In this document: in pieces, positions 27,107 through 35,910 of the stretch
Numbering within the stretch: position 1 is the first letter of the stretch
Layout of the letters: each line of letters opens with the position of its first letter
From: Streptococcus respiraculi
GTDB taxonomy: Bacteria > Bacillota > Bacilli > Lactobacillales > Streptococcaceae
Assembly (NCBI RefSeq): GCF_003595525.1
Contig: NZ_CP022680.1
Location: 124,001 to 188,000, forward strand
Length of the DNA: 64,000 bases
Direction: 5' to 3'
The notes under the pieces: generated by a model
What the model was told of the DNA's origin: nothing
Database searches by the model: none
Seen by the model: the letters and a program-made list of their open reading frames with translations, nothing else
Position numbers and translations under genes: made by a program

Positions 27107-27135
27107 ACTATATCATCTTATGTAAGCCCTGTCAA
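27107..27135 (-). promoter_or_regulatory. Promoter of xfp
   Basis: On the reverse strand a perfect TTGACA (27130-27135) and TATAGT (27107-27112) have a 17-base spacer. It is among the most consensus-like promoters in the window and fits strong expression of the phosphoketolase. Confidence 0.8.
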
Positions 27136-27274
27136 AGATTGAAAACATTATTGAAAACCAAAAGAAAACAAATGGAAATATTGTTATATCAATCTAGAAA
27201 ATATCTTTTCTTGAAAATAAAGGGTATAATATCATTTCTTCCAGATTAATGTGGAAGTAAGTTGACTTTAATAC

Positions 27275-27295
27275 TAAAAACGCTTACATTATAAT
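27275..27295 (+). promoter_or_regulatory. cre and -10 of the polyol PTS operon
   Basis: TAAAAACGCTTACAT (27275-27289; reverse strand ATGTAAGCGTTTTTA) matches the cre consensus at 14 of 15 positions. It directly abuts TATAAT (27290-27295). No good -35 is at 17 bases; TTGACT at 27262 is 22 bases away. CcpA repression and activator-dependence are likely. Confidence 0.68.
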
Positions 27296-27320
27296 GATAC
27301 ATGTAACAGGGAGGTCCAGA

Positions 27321-29249
27321 TTGAATCCTAGACAAATCAATATTCTGCGAGATCTTATGGCTGCAAGTGATTATATAACAGCACAAGAGTTATCCTCTAA
27401 GTATGCTGTTTCAACCAAAACAGCTTATGCAGATTTACAGATGATGAATGAAGAGCTGTCATCTTTTGGTGTTACGATTGAAAAAACGCCACGTCGTGGT
27501 ATACGATTGCAGGTTGAACAAAATGAAAAGAGAAAAATCTTAGAATTTGTGGAACAGAGTAATCACGATGGGGCAGACGAAGATTCTCAATTTCATCGCG
27601 AATGCGACTTGTTAAAAGAACTGATATTAGGCAGTGGCACGATTGATGTGCTGGACTGGTCTGTTAGTCATTTTATCAGCGAGGCCTCGATTCGAAGGGA
27701 TTTAGAGCGTTTAGAACAGCATTTAACTAGCTATCATGTTTCACTTTTGAAGAAGAGTGGTCGTGTTTCCTTAGTTGGACAAGAAGGGAATATTAGAAAG
27801 TTTTTCCGAGACTTTATCATCCAGCATTTTAATCTGAGCAGCTTGCAGTATGAAGAAGGCCTAGCGTACTTTTTCTCTTCTGAGCTCATCATGAATGTCG
27901 TTGAAAGTGTTCAAAAATCTTCTAATTTCTACCATTTTAGAACCTCTGAACAATATCGGGTCTATCTAGTGTTGGACTTGCTCATCAGTTCTAAGCGGTA
28001 TCTTCAAGGAAACGCCATTGAGGAAGCAAGTGAGATTGTCGGTGTTGAAAACCTTCGGCAATATGAGGTGTATGTCATCGCTGGTGAATTGCTTAGTCAG
28101 TCAACGGGCATTGCTATGAATCTGATTACAGATGCGGAAATTCGCAACATCTGTTATACACTCTTATCGGTAGGATATGAGACAGAAATGGTGCAACAGT
28201 CGGATTTGAAAAAAACAGTTGAGCAATTTATTGCGCGCGTATCGGAGTTATCCGGTGTTGATTTTCGGTCTGATGCACATCTATTTCAAATGTTGGTCAA
28301 CCACACGCAACCGATGATTTATCGCTTAAAGAGTGGGATTAACATTAAAAATCAGATTACAGAAAATATAAAGACGAGATATAGTGCTCTCTATTATATT
28401 GTCTGGTTGGCATCGAAATCGTTATCAGAGAAGTATGCAGTCGAATTCTTTGATGCAGAGATTGCTTTTCTCACCATTTACTTTGAGATTTCGGTTGAGA
28501 AAATGACAACCCCATTGACCATCTATGTGATCTGTCCGCATGGTCTAGCGACTTCAGAGTTGATTATGAGTTCGCTCCGTAGGACGATTTCCAATTTTGA
28601 TCATTTAGTCAACATGGACATGAGGGAATTGACAGAAGAAAAGCTCGCGCAAGCGGATTTGGTGATTAGCTCCATTCACTTAGAGCAATTCGATGTTGAT
28701 TATATTCAGGTTAGTCCGATTGTGACAGATGAGGAGTTAGAAATTATTCAACATGCCTACTCGAGCCTGACCAAGGGAAATCGGAATATGCTGTCTGCTA
28801 TTCATGACAACACAAGTTTTTCAAAATCAGTGATTCGGGATTTGTTACAGACCAATATTTTACTTCATCAATCCTGCCAATCTGTTGAAGAGTGTATTCG
28901 GAAAATGGTTGGAAAAACGTCGCCACGAAACCAACGCAACAAACGTTTTCTAGAATCGGTCTTGGCCAGGGAGAAATTAGGAAGTACAAGTGTTTACACA
29001 GGTATTGCCTTACCTCATGCGGATCCTGCATTTGTCGCAGAATCACAACTGGTCATTATGACTCTTGACAAACCTATTCTTTGGGGTCAAAACATAGTCA
29101 AGGTAGTGGTTCTAATTGCCATTGCAGAAAAAGATGAGGAATTATATAAGAAAGCATTGATTAGTCTATACTCAAAAATTGATCGTACAGACTATATCGA
29201 TATCCTGCATTCTATCGAAAACCAATCTGATTTTATCGATTGTCTGTAG
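27321..29249 (+). CDS. PRD-containing regulator with C-terminal EIIA domain (BglG/MtlR type)
   Basis: The protein has about 642 residues. A DeoR/HTH-11 N-terminus (RQINILRDLMAASDYITAQELS, VSTKTAYADLQMMN) is followed by a second DNA-binding segment, two PTS-regulation domains, a IIB-like segment (YVICPHGLATSELIMSSLR) and a EIIA domain with the phosphorylatable histidine in YTGIALPHADP. I use TTG 27321 as start: GGGAGG lies six bases before it, whereas the ATG at 27294 overlaps the -10 and cannot be on the transcript. It heads the operon with galactitol-type PTS genes, so it most likely activates them according to PTS phosphorylation and substrate. Confidence 0.88.
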   Translation: MNPRQINILRDLMAASDYITAQELSSKYAVSTKTAYADLQMMNEELSSFGVTIEKTPRRGIRLQVEQNEKRKILEFVEQSNHDGADEDSQFHRECDLLKELILGSGTIDVLDWSVSHFISEASIRRDLERLEQHLTSYHVSLLKKSGRVSLVGQEGNIRKFFRDFIIQHFNLSSLQYEEGLAYFFSSELIMNVVESVQKSSNFYHFRTSEQYRVYLVLDLLISSKRYLQGNAIEEASEIVGVENLRQYEVYVIAGELLSQSTGIAMNLITDAEIRNICYTLLSVGYETEMVQQSDLKKTVEQFIARVSELSGVDFRSDAHLFQMLVNHTQPMIYRLKSGINIKNQITENIKTRYSALYYIVWLASKSLSEKYAVEFFDAEIAFLTIYFEISVEKMTTPLTIYVICPHGLATSELIMSSLRRTISNFDHLVNMDMRELTEEKLAQADLVISSIHLEQFDVDYIQVSPIVTDEELEIIQHAYSSLTKGNRNMLSAIHDNTSFSKSVIRDLLQTNILLHQSCQSVEECIRKMVGKTSPRNQRNKRFLESVLAREKLGSTSVYTGIALPHADPAFVAESQLVIMTLDKPILWGQNIVKVVVLIAIAEKDEELYKKALISLYSKIDRTDYIDILHSIENQSDFIDCL

Positions 29250-29276
29250 GCACTATAAAAAAAGGAGATTGCTACA

Positions 29277-29753
29277 ATGACGGAAGCTATTAAATTATCG
29301 GATTATCTGAATGAGTCCTTGATTTTTATGCAAAAACGTTATTCTTCTAATAAGGAACTGTTTACCGAAGTGTCAACGGTTGCTTTTGACAAGGGATTTG
29401 TGCGTGAAGACTTCCTAGAGCGCGTGCAACGACGCGAAGAAACATTCCCGACGGGGATTCAGTTGGAGAAGTTTGGGGTGGCGATTCCACATACGGATGC
29501 TGAATGTGTCCATAAGGAGTTTGTCGCTGTTATCACTAATGCGGAACCAGTTGAGTTCAAAAGCATGGAGGACTTGAATCAAACGGTTGAAGCAAATATT
29601 GTATTTGTGCTTGGTTTGAATCAACCCCACGCTCAGTTAGAAATGCTTCAATCGTTGATGGGCCTACTACAAAGTCCAGAAGTTTTAGGCCAACTATTAG
29701 CTGCTGAAACAACAGAGCAGTTATTGACTATCGTAAAAAATAATAATTTATAA
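29277..29753 (+). CDS. PTS IIA component, galactitol/fructose type
   Basis: The 158-residue IIA protein carries its phospho-accepting histidine in GVAIPHTDAECV (about His70). The surrounding FPTGIQLEKF and the C-terminal QLEMLQSLMGLLQSPEVLGQLL agree with the GatA branch of the fructose/mannitol IIA superfamily. AAAGGAGATTGCTACA precedes the ATG. It follows the regulator by 27 bases and precedes the IIB gene by 20. It takes phosphate from HPr and gives it to the IIB cysteine. Substrate is not determined by this component. Confidence 0.9.
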   Translation: MTEAIKLSDYLNESLIFMQKRYSSNKELFTEVSTVAFDKGFVREDFLERVQRREETFPTGIQLEKFGVAIPHTDAECVHKEFVAVITNAEPVEFKSMEDLNQTVEANIVFVLGLNQPHAQLEMLQSLMGLLQSPEVLGQLLAAETTEQLLTIVKNNNL

Positions 29754-29773
29754 CATATAAAGGAGAACAGCTT

Positions 29774-30067
29774 ATGGCTAAACTTAAAGTATTGGTTGCA
29801 TGTGGTGCAGGAATTGCTACATCAACAGTGGTAATGAAACGTGTAGAGGATTTGTTTAAATCTAACAATATTGATGTTGATATTATTCAAATCAAGATTG
29901 CAGAAGCAAAATCAAGAGAAGCAGATGCAGATATGTTGATTACAACAACTCTTCTTCCAGGGGAATTTAGTATTCCAGCAATCAAAGCAATGGGATATCT
30001 AACTGGTATTAATGCAGATAAAGTAGACGAACAAGTCTTAGAAGCTGCACGTTCAATTTTAGGATAA
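29774..30067 (+). CDS. PTS IIB component, galactitol type
   Basis: The 97-residue IIB protein has the active-site cysteine in VLVACGAGIATSTVV (about Cys10) and the pattern LTGINADKVDEQVLEAARSIL at the end, as in GatB. AAAGGAGAACAGCTT precedes the ATG. It lies between IIA and IIC in the polyol operon and transfers phosphate to the incoming sugar alcohol. Substrates for GatB-type proteins in Gram-positive bacteria include galactitol and pentitols; the sequence does not decide between them. Confidence 0.92.
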   Translation: MAKLKVLVACGAGIATSTVVMKRVEDLFKSNNIDVDIIQIKIAEAKSREADADMLITTTLLPGEFSIPAIKAMGYLTGINADKVDEQVLEAARSILG

Positions 30068-30099
30068 AAAATATAAAAAAATAAAAAGGAGATGAGACA

Positions 30100-31377
30100 A
30101 TGAGTGCTATTAACGACGTTGTTCAGTATATTCTTGGATTAGGGGCATCTGTTATGCTTCCAATCATGTTGACAATTGTAGGATTGATTTTTAGACTACC
30201 ATTTGGGAAGTCACTTAAATCAGGTTTGACTGTAGGTATTGGTTTCATTGGTATTAACCTTGTCATCGGTGTTTTGTCTAGTAACTTGGGCCCTGCCGCA
30301 CAAGCGATGGTTGAAAACTTTGGGGTATCATTGAATATCATTGATACAGGATGGCCTTCAGCAGCAGCTGCTGCATGGGCAGCTCCTGTTTCTGCTATCA
30401 TGATTCCAATCTGTGTAGCCGTAAACTTGCTTATGTTGTTTACTAAGACTACTAAGACTCTCGATATTGACTTGTGGAACTACTGGCACTTTATTGCCGC
30501 AGCTGCGACTGGGTACATCGTAACAGGTGGGAACTGGTGGTTCTCAATCTTGTGTGGTGTCCTTTATGAAATTGCCTGCTTGTTGATCGCAGACTGGACA
30601 GCTCCAATGGTTGAAAAATTCTACGGACTAGAAGGTGTCAGCCTTCCAACTGGTTCTACTGACGCCTTTGGTTTGCTTGGTATTCCTGTCGGTATCCTTG
30701 TTGGTAAAATCCCTGGTTTAAACAAACTTGACGTTAGTGCAGATACCATCCAAGAAAAATTTGGTATCTTCGGTGAGCCAATGATGATGGGTATCATCAT
30801 CGGTGCTGGTATTGCCGCTCTTGGTGGATATGATGTTGGTGGTATCATCACAATGGGGATCAACATGGGAGCAGTTATGTTCTTGATGCCTCGTATGGTT
30901 AAAATCTTGATGGAAGGTTTGATTCCAATCTCAGAAGCAGCTCGTGACTTCTTGCAAAAACGTAATGGTAACAGCGACCGCACTATTTACCTTGGTATGG
31001 ATGCTGCCCTTACAACTGGTCACCCTGCTAACCTTGCAACAGGTTTGCTTCTTGTGCCAATTACTTTGTTGATTGCGATTATCTTGCCAGGAAATAAAGT
31101 CCTTCCATTCGGTGACTTGGCAACTATTCCATTCTACGTATCCCTTATCGTAGCTAGCCGTAAAGGTAACATTATCCAATCTGTTATTACAGGTGCAATC
31201 GTTATTACAGGCGCACTTTACATGGCAACAAACTTTGCGCCAGAACATACAGAAATGATGCGTGGTGTATATGAATTCCCAGCAGGAGCTACTCTTGTGT
31301 CAAGTCTTGATATGGGTGGTAACGTCCTTAACTGGCTCATCTTGAAATTTGCACAATTATTCTCAGGAGTTCTTTAA
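30100..31377 (+). CDS. PTS IIC component, galactitol/pentitol type
   Basis: The 425-residue membrane permease of the GatC family has about ten hydrophobic segments. Conserved parts include PFGKSLKSGLTVGIGFIGINLVIG, the LWNYWHFIAAAA segment, LPTGSTDAFGLLGIPVG, and LGMDAALTTGHPANLATGLLLVPIT. AAAAGGAGATGAGACA precedes the ATG. In this family the downstream dehydrogenases usually oxidise the phosphorylated alcohol to a ketose phosphate. Here two dehydrogenases and a transketolase follow, and xfp is divergent, so a pentitol (ribitol, D-arabitol or xylitol) fits better than galactitol, because no tagatose-phosphate genes are nearby. That substrate assignment is inference. Confidence 0.92.
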   Translation: MSAINDVVQYILGLGASVMLPIMLTIVGLIFRLPFGKSLKSGLTVGIGFIGINLVIGVLSSNLGPAAQAMVENFGVSLNIIDTGWPSAAAAAWAAPVSAIMIPICVAVNLLMLFTKTTKTLDIDLWNYWHFIAAAATGYIVTGGNWWFSILCGVLYEIACLLIADWTAPMVEKFYGLEGVSLPTGSTDAFGLLGIPVGILVGKIPGLNKLDVSADTIQEKFGIFGEPMMMGIIIGAGIAALGGYDVGGIITMGINMGAVMFLMPRMVKILMEGLIPISEAARDFLQKRNGNSDRTIYLGMDAALTTGHPANLATGLLLVPITLLIAIILPGNKVLPFGDLATIPFYVSLIVASRKGNIIQSVITGAIVITGALYMATNFAPEHTEMMRGVYEFPAGATLVSSLDMGGNVLNWLILKFAQLFSGVL

Positions 31378-31433
31378 TCTATAAGAACATAATGTGACTA
31401 TGAATAATGCGATAAAGGGAAAGGCGGATAATA

Positions 31434-32483
31434 ATGAAAGCAGCATTGCTGACAGAATTAAACCATTTTGAAATTCATGAAATGGATAAGCCGACTCCAC
31501 ATTCACATGAAGTATTAGTAAAAGTCAAAGCCGCAGGAATCTGCGGCTCTGATATTCATAAAATGCAAAGTGAGTGGAAATATGACTTACCTATGGTCAT
31601 GGGTCATGAATTTTCAGGTCAAGTAGAGGCAGTAGGAGAAGATGTAAAGCAGGTAGCAGTAGGCGATCGTGTCGCAATCGTACCGTTCTTGCCTTGTAAC
31701 AAATGTATTTATTGTCGAGAAGGTAAGTACCAGCTCTGCGAAGACTATCGAATGATTGGTTCGCATTACTATGGTGGTTTTGAAGAGTACGTTGTCGTAC
31801 CGGAAACAAATGTCTTGAACATCGGGGATAAAATCTCTTATGAAGAGGCAGCCATGATTGAACCTCTAGCGGTAGCAGCTCATGGTGTTATGGGATTAGA
31901 CCCACAAGTTGGTGATCAGGTTGCTGTATTTGGTTTGGGTACGATTGGTATTTTAAGTGTGCAATGGCTTCGTCTAGCGGGAGTCAAACGGATTATCGGT
32001 ATTGATATCGACCCGAATAAGCTAGAAGAATCCAAAAAATACGGTGTAACGGATACAATCAATCCTTTAGAAGAAGGCCTAGAAGAAGCCGTTGCAAAAT
32101 TGACCGATGGGCTTGGTGTTGATATTGCTTTGGAATGTGCCGGTTCTAAGATAACAGAGGAACAATGCCTCTTGATTACTAGAAAAGGTGGAAAGATTGG
32201 GTATCAAGGCATCGCTTATACAGATGTAGTATTGCGTCAGCGTGCTTTTGAAAATATCTTTAGACGAGAATATACAGTCAAAGGTTTTTGGAATTCTTAT
32301 TCTGCCCCATTCCCTGGTAAAGAGTGGACTCATTCTGTTGAGTTTATTGAGGCGGGTAAAATTAATTTGAAAGATATGATTTCACATCGATTTAAACTTG
32401 ATGAGATTCAGAAGGCTTTCAACCTAACAGTAAAGAGGGAAGAATCTTACAATAAAGTGATGATTTTCCCTGAAGACGATTGA
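31434..32483 (+). CDS. Zinc-dependent polyol-phosphate dehydrogenase (medium-chain family)
   Basis: The 349-residue dehydrogenase resembles galactitol-1-phosphate and sorbitol dehydrogenases. Catalytic zinc ligands are in GICGSDIH (Cys37) and MGHEFSGQ (His/Glu). The structural zinc lobe is intact, with four cysteines in PCNKCIYCREGKYQLC. The nucleotide-binding GLGTIGILSVQW and an acidic residue in IGIDIDPNK favour NAD. A weak GGCGGATAATA precedes the ATG. It sits 56 bases after the PTS IIC gene and probably oxidises the phosphorylated sugar alcohol produced by it. A second, paralogous dehydrogenase follows 10 bases after the stop. Confidence 0.9.
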   Translation: MKAALLTELNHFEIHEMDKPTPHSHEVLVKVKAAGICGSDIHKMQSEWKYDLPMVMGHEFSGQVEAVGEDVKQVAVGDRVAIVPFLPCNKCIYCREGKYQLCEDYRMIGSHYYGGFEEYVVVPETNVLNIGDKISYEEAAMIEPLAVAAHGVMGLDPQVGDQVAVFGLGTIGILSVQWLRLAGVKRIIGIDIDPNKLEESKKYGVTDTINPLEEGLEEAVAKLTDGLGVDIALECAGSKITEEQCLLITRKGGKIGYQGIAYTDVVLRQRAFENIFRREYTVKGFWNSYSAPFPGKEWTHSVEFIEAGKINLKDMISHRFKLDEIQKAFNLTVKREESYNKVMIFPEDD

Positions 32484-32493
32484 GGAGGCGAAT

Positions 32494-33555
32494 ATGACCA
32501 TTCCAGATAAAATGAAAGGGGTCTTTAAAACAGAACCCGGCTATGATAAAATGGATTTCCTAGACTTAGATGTGCCAAAAGCTGAAGGGGATAAAGTTCT
32601 TATTAAGGTGGCTTTTACAGGAATCTGTGGATCAGATATTCACACGTTTAAAGGTGAGTATAACAATCCTGCAACTCCCGTTGTTCTTGGGCATGAATTT
32701 TCGGGCCAAGTTGTAGCAGTTGGTGACCAAGTAACGAAGGTAAAAGTTGGAGATCGTGTTACGAGTGAGACAACTTTTGAAACAAGTACAGATATTTATA
32801 CCCATGATAAGCTCTATAATTTAGCAATGAAACGCAAAGGTATAGGAACACAACAAAATGGTTCAATGGCCAAGTATGTGTTAACCCGAGAAGAAAGTGT
32901 TCATATCTTGCCAGATTCTCTTAGCTACGAGGGAGCAGCTATGACGGAGCCTCTAGCTTGCTGTGTGCATGCGATGTATCAAAAGAGTCAGCTTAGCTTA
33001 CATGATAAAATTATTATTATGGGGCCTGGTCCGATTGGTTTGTTCTTATTGCAAATCGCAAAAGACATCGGTGCATTTGTCATTATGACTGGGATTACTC
33101 AAGATGCAGAGCGTCTGGCCTTTGCCAAAGAATTAGGAGCCGACGTAGTTGTCGATACACAAAAAGAAGATTTGGCTGCCATTGTTCATCAATATACAGA
33201 TGGTTATGGTGTTGATAAAGCCTATGATGCTTCAGGGGCTGCTCCAGCAGTCAATCAGGTATTGCCACTCATCAAGAAACGCGGTCGTTTTGTTCAAGTA
33301 GGGCTTTTTGCGAAGAAGTACATTGAATTAGATACAGAGTCCATCATTCAACGCGAAATTGAATACGTGGGTTGCCGCTCACAAAATCCATTTGACTGGC
33401 CAATTGCGATTCACCTCCTAAATAAAGGTGCTATTAATATTGATAAGATGATTACTCAAAAATTCCCGCTAGAGGAATGGCGACAAGCATTTGAAGCTGT
33501 TATGGGTGGAAAAGAATTCAAAGTCATGATTGAATCAAACCCTGGGGAGTTTTAA
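32494..33555 (+). CDS. Zinc-type dehydrogenase paralogue lacking the structural zinc cysteines
   Basis: The 353-residue medium-chain dehydrogenase keeps the catalytic zinc motifs GICGSDIHTF and LGHEFSGQ and the nucleotide site GPGPIGLFLLQ. The region that normally carries four structural-zinc cysteines reads TFETSTDIYTHDKLYNLAMK, with no cysteine. The flanking TSETTFE and GIGTQQNGSMAKYVL are the conserved borders of that lobe. Its relatives include xylitol, L-iditol and arabitol-type dehydrogenases. It follows the first dehydrogenase by 10 bases; GAGGAGGCGAAT precedes the ATG. Two different dehydrogenases suggest either two substrates or successive oxidations; the sequence does not tell which. 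Confidence 0.87.
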   Translation: MTIPDKMKGVFKTEPGYDKMDFLDLDVPKAEGDKVLIKVAFTGICGSDIHTFKGEYNNPATPVVLGHEFSGQVVAVGDQVTKVKVGDRVTSETTFETSTDIYTHDKLYNLAMKRKGIGTQQNGSMAKYVLTREESVHILPDSLSYEGAAMTEPLACCVHAMYQKSQLSLHDKIIIMGPGPIGLFLLQIAKDIGAFVIMTGITQDAERLAFAKELGADVVVDTQKEDLAAIVHQYTDGYGVDKAYDASGAAPAVNQVLPLIKKRGRFVQVGLFAKKYIELDTESIIQREIEYVGCRSQNPFDWPIAIHLLNKGAINIDKMITQKFPLEEWRQAFEAVMGGKEFKVMIESNPGEF

Positions 33556-33631
33556 GGAAAAAAGTAATGAGGCGGGGGCAAGTAATGCTCTCCGTCTTAT
33601 TCTTTAAAAATATGTCAAAATGTTGAACTTA

Positions 33632-33662
33632 TTGTAACAAAGAAAACGCTTTATGTTATAAT
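33632..33662 (+). promoter_or_regulatory. Promoter and cre-like site of tkt
   Basis: A -10 TATAAT (33657-33662) lies 19 bases after TTGTAA. AAGAAAACGCTTTAT (33640-33654) matches the cre consensus at 13 of 15 positions and sits within the promoter. Transketolase may therefore be transcribed separately from the polyol operon but under the same catabolite control. Confidence 0.5.
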
Positions 33663-33695
33663 AGGAATACAATAACTTTTTAAGAGGAGGAAGAT

Positions 33696-35666
33696 ATGTC
33701 ACATTTATCAGTCAACGCGATTCGTTTCCTTGGAGTAGATGCCATTGAAAAATCGAAATCAGGTCATCCAGGAGCTGTTATGGGGCAAGCTCCAATGGCT
33801 TACAGCCTATTTACCAATCATATGCGTATTAACCCAGCTCATCCACGTTGGGTCAATCGTGATCGCTTTGTGTTATCTACGGGACACGGTTCTATGTTGC
33901 TTTATGCCCTTCTTCATCTGTCAGGTTTTGAAGAAGTAAGTATGGATGAAATTAAGAATTTCCGTCAATGGGGATCAACAACACCAGGTCACCCTGAGTT
34001 CGGTCACACTGCAGGTGTAGACGTGACAACTGGTCCTCTTGGGCAAGGGATTTCAACTGCCGTTGGTTTAGCTCAAGCAGAACGTTTCCTTGCGGCTAAG
34101 TACAACAAAGAAGGCTATCCAATTTTTGACCATTATACTTACGTCATCTGTGGTGACGGAGATTTGATGGAAGGTGTTTCTGCAGAAGCGGCTTCTTATG
34201 CTGGTTTGCAAAAATTAGACAAACTGATTGTTCTTTATGATTCAAATGATATCTGTTTGGATGGAGGAACAAGTGATGCCTTAACAGAGGATGTTCGTGC
34301 GCGTTATGAAGCCTATGGCTGGCATACAGCCCTTGTTTCTGATGGAACAGACGTGGTAGCTGTTGATCAAGCAATTCAGGCTGCTAAAGTTTCTGGTAAG
34401 CCTTCTCTTATCGAAGTCAAAACAATTATCGGGCATGGTTCTCCAAATAAACAAGGAACAAATGCTGTTCACGGTGCGCCACTTGGAGCAGAAGAAGCAG
34501 CAGCAACACGCAAGGCCTTGGATTGGAACTTTGCACCGTTTGAAGTACCACAAGAAGTTTATGCAGACTTTAAAGAACACGTGACAGATCGTGGACAAGC
34601 AGCTTATGCAACTTGGGAAAAACTCGTGGCAGATTACAAAGCAGCTTATCCAGAGTTGGCAGAAGAAGTGAGTGCGGTTCTAGAAGGTCGTGACGCGGTA
34701 GAGTTGAAACCAAGCGACTTCCCAATGCCAGAGACAGGCTTCTCACAAGCGACTCGTAACTCAAGTCAAGATGCCATCAATGCAGCCGCAGAAGTGCTTC
34801 CACATTTCTTCGGTGGTTCTGCAGACTTGTCTCACTCAAACATGACCTTTATTAAGGGTGAGGGACTACAAGATGCGACTCATCCATTGAATCGAAATAT
34901 CCAATTCGGTGTGCGTGAATTTGCGATGGGAACAATCTTGAATGGTATGGCGCTACACAGTAACCTTCGTGTTTACGGTGGTACCTTCATGGTCTTCTCT
35001 GACTATGTGAAAGCAGCAATTCGCCTATCTGCCCTTCAAGGACTTCCAGTAACCTATGTCTTCACCCATGATTCAATTGCGGTTGGTGAAGATGGTCCAA
35101 CTCATGAGCCAATTGAACATTTAGCGGGCCTTCGTGCGATGCCAAACGTGAATGTCTTCCGCCCAGCAGATGCGCGTGAGACACAAGCTGCCTGGTATTT
35201 GGCTTTAACAAGCCCATCTACACCATCCGTTTTGGCCTTGACTCGTCAAAACTTGACTGTAGAAGAAGGAACAGACTTTGATAAAGTTGCAAAAGGTGCT
35301 TATGTGGTCTATGAAGAAGCAGGGTTTGACACTATTCTTCTTGCATCAGGTTCAGAAGTCAACTTGGCCGTTACAGCAGCGAAACAGCTTGCAGCAGAAG
35401 GCATCAAGGTTCGTGTGGTCAGCGTACCGTCTACAGAACTCTTTGATGCGCAAGACGCAGCCTATAAGGAAGAAATCTTGCCAAATGCAATCCGTCGTCG
35501 CCTAGCCATTGAAATGGGTGCAACTCAAAGCTGGTACAAATATGTCGGCCTAGACGGTGCGGTACTAGGTATTGATACCTTTGGAGCATCAGCGCCAGCC
35601 GCTAAAGTCATCGAAGAATATGGCTTTACAGTGGAAAATGTGGTGAATACAGTTAAAGGATTGTAA
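33696..35666 (+). CDS. tkt: Transketolase
   Basis: The 656-residue thiamine-diphosphate enzyme moves two-carbon units between pentose phosphates and glycolytic intermediates. Visible signatures are SKSGHPGAVMGQAPMAYSLF, the TPP motif ICGDGDLMEGVSAEAASYAG, IEVKTIIGHGSP, FGVREFAMG, and the transketolase signature DSIAVGEDGPTHEPIEHLAGLRA. Length is normal. AGGAGGAAGAT precedes the ATG. It follows the polyol operon by 140 bases with its own promoter. This is probably a second transketolase dedicated to pentose-phosphate carbon from the surrounding pathways, as beside ula genes in some other streptococci; whether it is the only copy cannot be seen here. Confidence 0.97.
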   Translation: MSHLSVNAIRFLGVDAIEKSKSGHPGAVMGQAPMAYSLFTNHMRINPAHPRWVNRDRFVLSTGHGSMLLYALLHLSGFEEVSMDEIKNFRQWGSTTPGHPEFGHTAGVDVTTGPLGQGISTAVGLAQAERFLAAKYNKEGYPIFDHYTYVICGDGDLMEGVSAEAASYAGLQKLDKLIVLYDSNDICLDGGTSDALTEDVRARYEAYGWHTALVSDGTDVVAVDQAIQAAKVSGKPSLIEVKTIIGHGSPNKQGTNAVHGAPLGAEEAAATRKALDWNFAPFEVPQEVYADFKEHVTDRGQAAYATWEKLVADYKAAYPELAEEVSAVLEGRDAVELKPSDFPMPETGFSQATRNSSQDAINAAAEVLPHFFGGSADLSHSNMTFIKGEGLQDATHPLNRNIQFGVREFAMGTILNGMALHSNLRVYGGTFMVFSDYVKAAIRLSALQGLPVTYVFTHDSIAVGEDGPTHEPIEHLAGLRAMPNVNVFRPADARETQAAWYLALTSPSTPSVLALTRQNLTVEEGTDFDKVAKGAYVVYEEAGFDTILLASGSEVNLAVTAAKQLAAEGIKVRVVSVPSTELFDAQDAAYKEEILPNAIRRRLAIEMGATQSWYKYVGLDGAVLGIDTFGASAPAAKVIEEYGFTVENVVNTVKGL

Positions 35667-35693
35667 GAAACATACGCTAAACAGATTAATGTT

Positions 35694-35717
35694 AGACAGC
35701 CGAGAGGCTGTCTTTTT
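35694..35717 (+). terminator. Terminator of tkt
   Basis: AGACAGCC and GGCTGTCT pair around GAGA and are followed by TTTT. It lies 28 bases after the tkt stop. Confidence 0.92.
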
Positions 35718-35821
35718 GTGTCAAAATCGCTCAAAAACTTTCGTGAAATGATACAATAAAAGAAAGTAATTTCACACTTGTCAAAAAGAAACAACTGGCA
35801 TGCTTGACTTATGGACAATTC

Positions 35822-35877
35822 TTGCAAGCGCTGTGAAAAATTGTGTCCTTAACTTTAAAGCGCTTCCGTTTTATAAT
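35822..35877 (+). promoter_or_regulatory. Promoter of the sorbitol operon with two cre-like sites
   Basis: TATAAT (35872-35877) has TTAACT 17 bases upstream. TTGCAAGCGCTGTGA (35822-35836) matches the cre consensus at 14 of 15 positions. A second, weaker match (13 of 15) covers AAAGCGCTTCC within the spacer. This points to glucose repression of sorbitol use. A specific SrlR site is not recognised. Confidence 0.65.
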
Positions 35878-35910
35878 GAATGTGTAAAAAAATAACGGAG
35901 GTTGGAAAAC

